Assembly: GCA_036744635.1 (NCBI GenBank)
Contig: DAIOHQ010000155.1
Coordinates: forward strand, 1 to 11,696
Reading direction: 5' to 3'
DNA: 11,696 bases
From: DAIOHQ01 sp036744635
GTDB taxonomy: Bacteria; Planctomycetota; Phycisphaerae; Tepidisphaerales; Tepidisphaeraceae
The position numbers and the translations under genes are program-made. Every line of letters starts with the position of its first letter. Position 1 is the first letter of the stretch. The notes under the pieces are model-generated. The model saw nothing but the letters and a program-made list of their open reading frames with translations. It made no database searches and was not told the DNA's origin. This document shows positions 8,116 through 11,696 of this stretch, piece by piece.

Positions 8116-8205
8116 TTGTTCGGGTAATGTCAAGGGAGAAATGGGGAGAAATGGTGTTCAGACCGGAGACATGGGTGGCGCTTGTTCGGGGACATGGTGG
8201 CGCGC
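8116..8205. repeat. Imperfect direct repeats, possible mobile-element end
   Basis: Three repeat pairs crowd into 90 bases. TTGTTCGGG occurs near 8117 and again near 8184. GGGAGAAATG is exactly duplicated at 8134-8143 and 8144-8153. GACATGGGTGGCGC (8168-8181) recurs as GACATGGTGGCGC (8191-8203). No transposase is present. The style recalls repeated ends left by insertion sequences, but the family cannot be named. Bases 8206-8292 hold nothing I can support. Confidence 0.4.
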
Positions 8206-8292
8206 GGATAGATTGGTGTGCGGTCCCCATGAGCAGGACCTGCTCGCGGTTCGGGCGGGGAGTCGTTGCAAAGAAGCGCCGTTACCAGGCAT

Positions 8293-8391
8293 TCATTTGC
8301 GGAGAAGCAGCACCACTATCACGATGACGAGAATTAAGCCGAGTGTTCCGCCGCCGATCCAAATGTAGTCCGCCAGGATTGGATGTGCCAC
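8293..8391 (-). CDS. Small single-helix membrane protein (putative)
   Basis: Starting from GTG at 8391, the frame gives 32 residues: a short polar start with HPILADYIWIGGG, then a strong transmembrane helix (LGLILVIVIVVLLL) ending in RK. AGAGGA lies 4 bases before the GTG, a good ribosome binding site. The frame stays open upstream to a GTG at 8505 (70 residues), but the added part looks less protein-like. I recognise no family. The evidence is the helix, the positive C-terminal end and the ribosome binding site, so it remains tentative. Upstream, 8392-8676 (about 285 bases) has no believable gene on either strand. Confidence 0.45.
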   Translation of the reverse strand: MAHPILADYIWIGGGTLGLILVIVIVVLLLRK

Positions 8392-8676
8392 GAGGTCCTC
8401 TGGTAGTAAAAAGTAAAGGTACTGCTTACCCAATAGTAAGCCATGTTTCAGAGGATAGCGAGTCCCTTCGCCGCTGGCAACGGGTCCACGCCCTGGAGCT
8501 TGCACACGGGTTGATCAATCTGCCGCGCGGTGGCTTGGGATTTAGATTCGCAGGAGCGGCGGATTCTTGCCGGGGGTCCCTGGCGCTTTTCCGGAGCGGA
8601 TGGGCGCGAGGTCGCTTACCCGACAATCCGCAAGGTGGCGGACATGGCCGCACCCGCAGGCGCGGCGTCGCTTCCC

Positions 8677-9290
8677 TCAACGACTTGGGCTTGTGTTGGT
8701 GGGGTTGAGCGCGGTTTCCGCGGCAGCGGCGAATTCCTTCGGCAGCGCTTCCACAAGCTTCACCGTCTCCATGCTCACGCGCACGACCTGGCCTACCAGC
8801 CGGACAATGTACTGCGGATCATCCTGGCGGTTTGGGTCGCTGGTGATACCGCTGCGGGGGTCGGTGCAAAGCTGGTATTGATCGATCACCCATTCCAGGG
8901 CGGAGCGGTTGCCGAAGCGGTAGGCGAAGGTTTCGGGCGGGATGCCGGCCAGCGTCAGGGAGGGATTCACCGCCAGCTTGCTCTTGTCCCTGGCCAGGCG
9001 CATCTTGTCCTCGACCCGATAGGACAGCGGCAGGCCGGGCGTCTCGATGAACTCCAGCGGCCAGGGCTGCAGCTTCTCGTATTCCAGGTGCAGGGCGGCC
9101 AATTGCCTGCCGGCGGTGGAGAAGGCGTGGAAGCCGGAGGAGAGCGACGAAGCGACGGAGCAACGAAGGGGGAAGACCCTCACCCCGGCCCTCTCCCGGA
9201 GTACCGGGCGAGGGGGAAAGAGGCGGGGCGAAGGGGATGCGCGGCAGCTCGCGCTTGAGGTTGTCGGCGAATTTCTCGCGATAGCCGGGG
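8677..9290 (-). pseudogene. C-terminal fragment of a Type ISP restriction-modification enzyme, frameshifted
   Basis: This is the 3' end of a Type ISP (LlaGI/LlaBIII-like; COG4889 helicase-methylase) gene, the target-specificity C-terminal domain. The upstream part reads PGYREKFADNLKRELPRIPFA (9290-9227). The downstream part resumes in another frame at FHAFSTAGRQLAALHLEYEK (from about 9132) and runs through RFGNRSALEWVIDQYQ, RSGITSDPNR and YIVRLVGQVVRVS to a stop at 8677. In intact relatives these two pieces are almost adjacent. Here 91 bases of repeat sequence separate them, and 91 is not a multiple of three. The homology also stops abruptly upstream of PGYREKF, where the kinase-DUF3037 segment begins. 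The fragment cannot make an active enzyme. It pairs with the fragment at 11088-11696. Confidence 0.85.
9142..9220. repeat. Octad repeats plus palindromic repeat inserted in the Type ISP fragment
   Basis: Octads GAGCGACG, AAGCGACG, GAGCAACG and AAGGGGGA run from 9142 to 9173. A palindromic element follows: CCCTCTCCCGG (9189-9199), loop AGTA, CCGGGCGAGGG (9204-9214), with one mismatch in 11 pairs. On the minus strand it reads PSPGTPGEGRGEG, a phrase I recognise from memory in many planctomycete annotations. It interrupts a known protein domain, so the insertion is real. Confidence 0.8.
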
Positions 9291-9329
9291 ATCAACCACT
9301 TGTCGTGGTCTTCGACTAATACCTGCGAA

Positions 9330-10214
9330 TTACGGACGGGCCTGGAGCAAGTTTGGCAGGCCAGAAAACTCTCTGGTGGCATCTGCCTCGTTACTCAAAT
9401 TGATAACGCGAGAGACAGAATTCAAAATTTGAATTCCACGGTCCAGTTCTGGCTCGCGCATCTGGTCCTTCGGCACATACACCAGCGAGATGACTTGATC
9501 TTTCGAGACGATGTTATTCTGGACCACCTTTTCAAACATCCAAGCTGTTGAATCTACTGTCTTCCTGAGCATGAACTTATTGCTGCGCCTTGACAAGGGC
9601 ACTCGCTGGAACAGGCGATGCGGGGTTCCGTTACCGTAAGCATAACTGAACTCAAACTTTTCCTCAAGGTCGGCAGCGATCCGGCACTGAACTTCATACC
9701 GCGGTTTGAAATGGGGATCCTCGTTGATTTTGGTCTGCGAGATGAGCTGATCGCAAACCTCATCGAGGCGAGGGTCACGTAGCTCCTCAGGTGCTGGGCT
9801 ATCGACCAGCTTCCCGTAGAGATCATCAATGATCGCCGGCAACTCATTCTCTTGCACTGGGTCCAAGAGGTAACCTCCCTCGACCAAGAGGAAATTCCCT
9901 TTATTCCATGAGGCGAGCATATCGAGGAAGGCGGGCGTAGCGCGCGAGACTGGTTTACCCCCGCGCTGCGAAGATAGTTCGTGATGTTCCATCTCGGTGC
10001 GCCAGAATTCAACCCATTGGCGGTACGCCTCATTATTGGTGACACCAAACTGGGCGGTGCTTCTCCCATCGACTTCCCCCGGCCGTCCAGGTTTCTCAGC
10101 AGCGAAGCGAGCCAGCACACCGTGCGGAGACCACAAGACCACGCCAACATTACGTGGCTCCATTCGCGCCAGATCAGGCACGTATTTCGCGAGGAAATAG
10201 CGGGGGGTGTTCAT
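9330..10214 (-). CDS. DUF3037 domain protein, partner of the HipA-like kinase
   Basis: 294 residues. The N-terminus carries the DUF3037 signature: YFLAKYVPDLARMEPRNVGV (6-25) followed by VLW. This family has no established activity. The rest is mixed alpha/beta with a charged centre (EELRDPRLDEVCDQLISQ) and no membrane segments or signal peptide, so it is probably cytoplasmic. The ATG overlaps the kinase stop as ATGA (10211-10214), so translation is coupled. From memory, DUF3037 genes often lie directly beside HipA-like kinase genes, and this pair fits. A role as kinase substrate, antitoxin or regulator is inference. The stop lies about 40 bases before the Type ISP fragment resumes. No terminator is visible. 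Confidence 0.85.
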   Translation of the reverse strand: MNTPRYFLAKYVPDLARMEPRNVGVVLWSPHGVLARFAAEKPGRPGEVDGRSTAQFGVTNNEAYRQWVEFWRTEMEHHELSSQRGGKPVSRATPAFLDMLASWNKGNFLLVEGGYLLDPVQENELPAIIDDLYGKLVDSPAPEELRDPRLDEVCDQLISQTKINEDPHFKPRYEVQCRIAADLEEKFEFSYAYGNGTPHRLFQRVPLSRRSNKFMLRKTVDSTAWMFEKVVQNNIVSKDQVISLVYVPKDQMREPELDRGIQILNSVSRVINLSNEADATREFSGLPNLLQARP

Positions 10215-10978
10215 AAAATGAGCCTCCAGTCTTTTATTGCAGAGAACTCATCACGATTGTCTTCAATGATTCTATGCAGGCTGTGCCTTCGAGCTTTTAA
10301 AAAACCTATGACATCTTGGGCTTCTGCAGCAGTCAGCCCCAAGCTGGCGGCATCGTTGCAGATATCCTCGATGAAGAAGTCCGGCAACGCCGCAATGCGA
10401 TCAAGCCACTTGCGCATATGACTATCGGTTGAAATCGCGTCCAGCAAACAGTGCCGATTGGGTCCAGTGTGTGACCCTCCTGAGATGGCGAGGCGATCAC
10501 GCATCTGCGCTAAGCGATCTCGTCCGCGTCCGTCATGATATCCGAACAGGGCGTGGCTGTGGTCAAAGACGGCCATTTGTGGGGGATGGACAGCGAAGTT
10601 GATAGACAGATTACCGCGATGTCGGTCGCAATTTGCAATCAGGACGTCGAAAAGTAACAAGCCCGTGCATTCGTCCGGGAGAGCAGCGAAACTCCGCATC
10701 GGGTCTATCGGTGCCAATGCATTACCACTCAAGTTGAAGTCCAACGATGCAAACCATTGTGTAATTGGTGCAGCGGGCGCGTTTATGATACCGCTCGGCG
10801 GCATGGGCAATCTCAGGAATCGCGCGATCTCCACACAGATGAACTCGTTCGGCACACAGTATGGCGCATTGGGACCGTTGCACTTTGCCACGGCACCAAC
10901 GGCCGCCTGCATACTTCCCGCTACGCCGATTCCCATTTGGCGGTCAAAGGAGACAATCCTGTAGCTGGGAATTGGCAC
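10211..10978 (-). CDS. HipA-like protein kinase (HipA_2 type)
   Basis: 255 residues, shorter than classical HipA (about 440). Kinase-lobe features: a possible glycine-rich stretch and lysine (GVAGSMQAAVGAVAK, Lys32), Glu45/Glu50 in NEFICVEIAR, then the catalytic loop FDVLIANCDRHRGN (110-123) and a metal-binding FDHSHALFG (138-146, Asp139). D..(4)..N-x-D-R-H-x-x-N is characteristic of HipA/PI-kinase-like folds. HipA kinases phosphorylate proteins and can act as toxins; the target here is unknown. There is no HipB-like DNA-binding partner, so it is not a standard hipBA locus. The start is GTG at 10978, with GAGGTGA just upstream. The gene leads a two-gene operon with DUF3037 (4-base overlap). 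All visible catalytic residues are present, so it may be active. Confidence 0.8.
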   Translation of the reverse strand: MPIPSYRIVSFDRQMGIGVAGSMQAAVGAVAKCNGPNAPYCVPNEFICVEIARFLRLPMPPSGIINAPAAPITQWFASLDFNLSGNALAPIDPMRSFAALPDECTGLLLFDVLIANCDRHRGNLSINFAVHPPQMAVFDHSHALFGYHDGRGRDRLAQMRDRLAISGGSHTGPNRHCLLDAISTDSHMRKWLDRIAALPDFFIEDICNDAASLGLTAAEAQDVIGFLKARRHSLHRIIEDNRDEFSAIKDWRLIL

Positions 10979-11052
10979 CGGTCACCTCACGCCGCGAAAG
11001 GCCGCACTTTGTGTTGAAAACGCGCTGAACCCTTGAATCCTGCCGAGGTTGG

Positions 11053-11058
11053 ATTGTA
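11053..11058 (-). promoter_or_regulatory. Possible extended -10 promoter of the kinase-DUF3037 operon
   Basis: On the minus strand the sequence TGCTACAAT gives an extended -10 (TACAAT, 11058-11053). No good -35 lies at the usual distance. It falls about 30 bases inside the left edge of the cassette as transcribed, and would give a leader of roughly 70 bases before the GTG. Confidence 0.35.
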
Positions 11059-11087
11059 GCAGTTGCGACGTAGAAATAACAGATGAC

Positions 11088-11696
11088 TTTGTCCGACCAG
11101 TCCGTCATCGTGCGGGCGGCGTGCTCGATGGCCAGATAAAAGCGGTCCAGCTCCTTGAGATAGGTATTGCGGTCGAAGGATTGGCTGGTCATGGCCTGCA
11201 TGACCTTCTCCACCTCGGCGGCGATGACGTTGCGGCGGACGAATTCGGGGTTGTCGAAAATCTCGCGGATGAGGCGTTCGGTGAGGATGTGCTGGATGAG
11301 CATTTCATCCACGGCGGATTGCGAGAGATTGGGATTGAGGCTGGTGCGGCAGAGCTCGAAGAAGTCGTTGAAGGCCCTCTTGAACGCGGGATTGGTGCGG
11401 TGGGCCTGTTCGATCTTCTTCTTGAGCCCATCGGCCAGGTCGGGCACGCGCTGCTTGAACTCATCGACGGCATCCTCGAATTCCTCGATCTCCGGCTCGA
11501 CGTAGCGGAAGAACTCGGAAATCAGGTCGGTGAGCTTGGCCGGGTCCTTCCCCCAGTGAAGGTGCGGAATCCATGAGAACGGGAGAATACCAGCGCAAAG
11601 CGCGTTGCGACAGGCCCGGCAACGCGCTCGGGGTGTGTGACGCTTTTGGCGGTGTGGGAGATATGGCTGGATTCGGGTGGATGAGTACATGCACTG
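11088..11696 (-). pseudogene. Internal fragment of a Type ISP restriction-modification enzyme (helical coupler before the methyltransferase)
   Basis: The frame is open to the window edge. From about 11570 inwards it matches the helical region that joins helicase and methyltransferase in Type ISP enzymes: LISEFFRYVEPEIEEFEDAV, AFNDFFELCRTSLNPNLS, DEMLIQHILTERLIREIFDN, FVRRNVIAAEVEKVM and LDRFYLAIEHAARTMTDWSD. In intact relatives the next residues are QHFLNTVYERFFQG and then the methylase. Here homology stops after DWSDK (11088) and unrelated residues run to a stop at 10944. The part nearest the edge (11575-11696) is not recognisably homologous. The methyltransferase is lost. The remaining C-terminal piece lies at 8677-9290, same strand and correct order. 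Confidence 0.85.
11599..11628. repeat. Perfect 10-base inverted repeat
   Basis: AGCGCGTTGC (11599-11608) and GCAACGCGCT (11619-11628) are exact reverse complements around the 10-base spacer GACAGGCCCG. It lies just upstream of the recognisable Type ISP homology, in sequence that does not look coding. It could be an operator, a hairpin or the edge of another insertion. Confidence 0.6.

Larger units (their letters stand above)
9291..11087 (-). other. Putative acquired cassette carrying the kinase-DUF3037 operon
   Basis: The limits are where Type ISP homology stops on each side: PGYREKF at 9290 and DWSDK at 11088. The 1797-base segment replaces the methyltransferase core of that gene. Sampled 60-base lines inside it are 48% (9541) and 42% GC (10261), against 53% (11281), 68% (8941) and 67% (6601) outside. 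No transposase, integrase or clear terminal repeats are seen; the only shared word at the two edges is TTGTC (9300-9304 and 11089-11093), which may be chance. Confidence 0.6.

Noticed and set aside
7851..8205. CRISPR array
   Set aside because: Repeats are only 7-14 bases with irregular or no spacers, and no cas genes are present.
8343..8708. Plus-strand frames between the small membrane gene and the Type ISP fragment
   Set aside because: No motifs, no ribosome binding site, biased composition; one overlaps the antisense of a recognised domain.
10211..10978. Classical hipBA toxin-antitoxin locus
   Set aside because: The kinase is much shorter than HipA and no HTH-containing HipB gene lies beside it; the partner is DUF3037.
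11615..11662. Possible zinc-binding cysteines (CRACRNALC) near the window edge
   Set aside because: Only three cysteines, in a stretch that does not look coding and lies in a broken gene.

Overview
The window looks like chromosomal DNA of a planctomycete, most likely of the class Phycisphaerae. Three things suggest this: a type II pseudopilin with the GFTLVELLVVIGIIALL start and the C-terminal H..DGQNVLYGEGHVEF block common in that group; GC-rich, loosely packed genes; and intergenic DNA full of heptad and octad microrepeats and a palindromic repeat that reads PSPGTPGEG when translated. This is inference from sequence style, not a search result.

Left part (1-5350). A long-leadered pseudopilin gene (431-1348, +) ends at a strong hairpin terminator. 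Facing it are a GNAT acetyltransferase (1456-1866, -) and then an amidohydrolase-lipoprotein pair (3560-2682 and 2672-2037, -). A divergent intergenic region with a plausible promoter on each strand separates this pair from a URO-D/corrinoid-methyltransferase-like gene (3908-4903, +).

Centre (4919-7730, all -). From upstream to downstream these are accB (biotin carboxyl carrier protein), accC (biotin carboxylase), a DUF1883 protein and a two-helix membrane protein. AccB and AccC are two of the subunits of acetyl-CoA carboxylase, which makes malonyl-CoA for fatty acid synthesis. A nearly perfect heptad-repeat hairpin lies between accB and accC. The DUF1883 and membrane-protein genes overlap by 8 bases and look translationally coupled.

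Right part (7730-11696). About 560 bases of repeat-rich noncoding DNA and a tiny membrane-protein gene lead into the most interesting segment. Two pieces of one Type ISP restriction-modification gene (helicase-methylase-specificity type) lie at 8677-9290 and 11088-11696, both on the minus strand and in the right order, but the methyltransferase-containing middle is missing. In its place is a roughly 1.8-kb, visibly AT-richer segment carrying a compact two-gene operon: a HipA-like kinase (10978-10211) overlapping a DUF3037 protein (10214-9330) by 4 bases. The downstream restriction-gene fragment is also frameshifted by about 90 bases of repeat sequence. The simplest reading is that a kinase-DUF3037 cassette replaced the core of a restriction-modification gene, leaving a dead host gene around an apparently intact, uncharacterised two-gene system.
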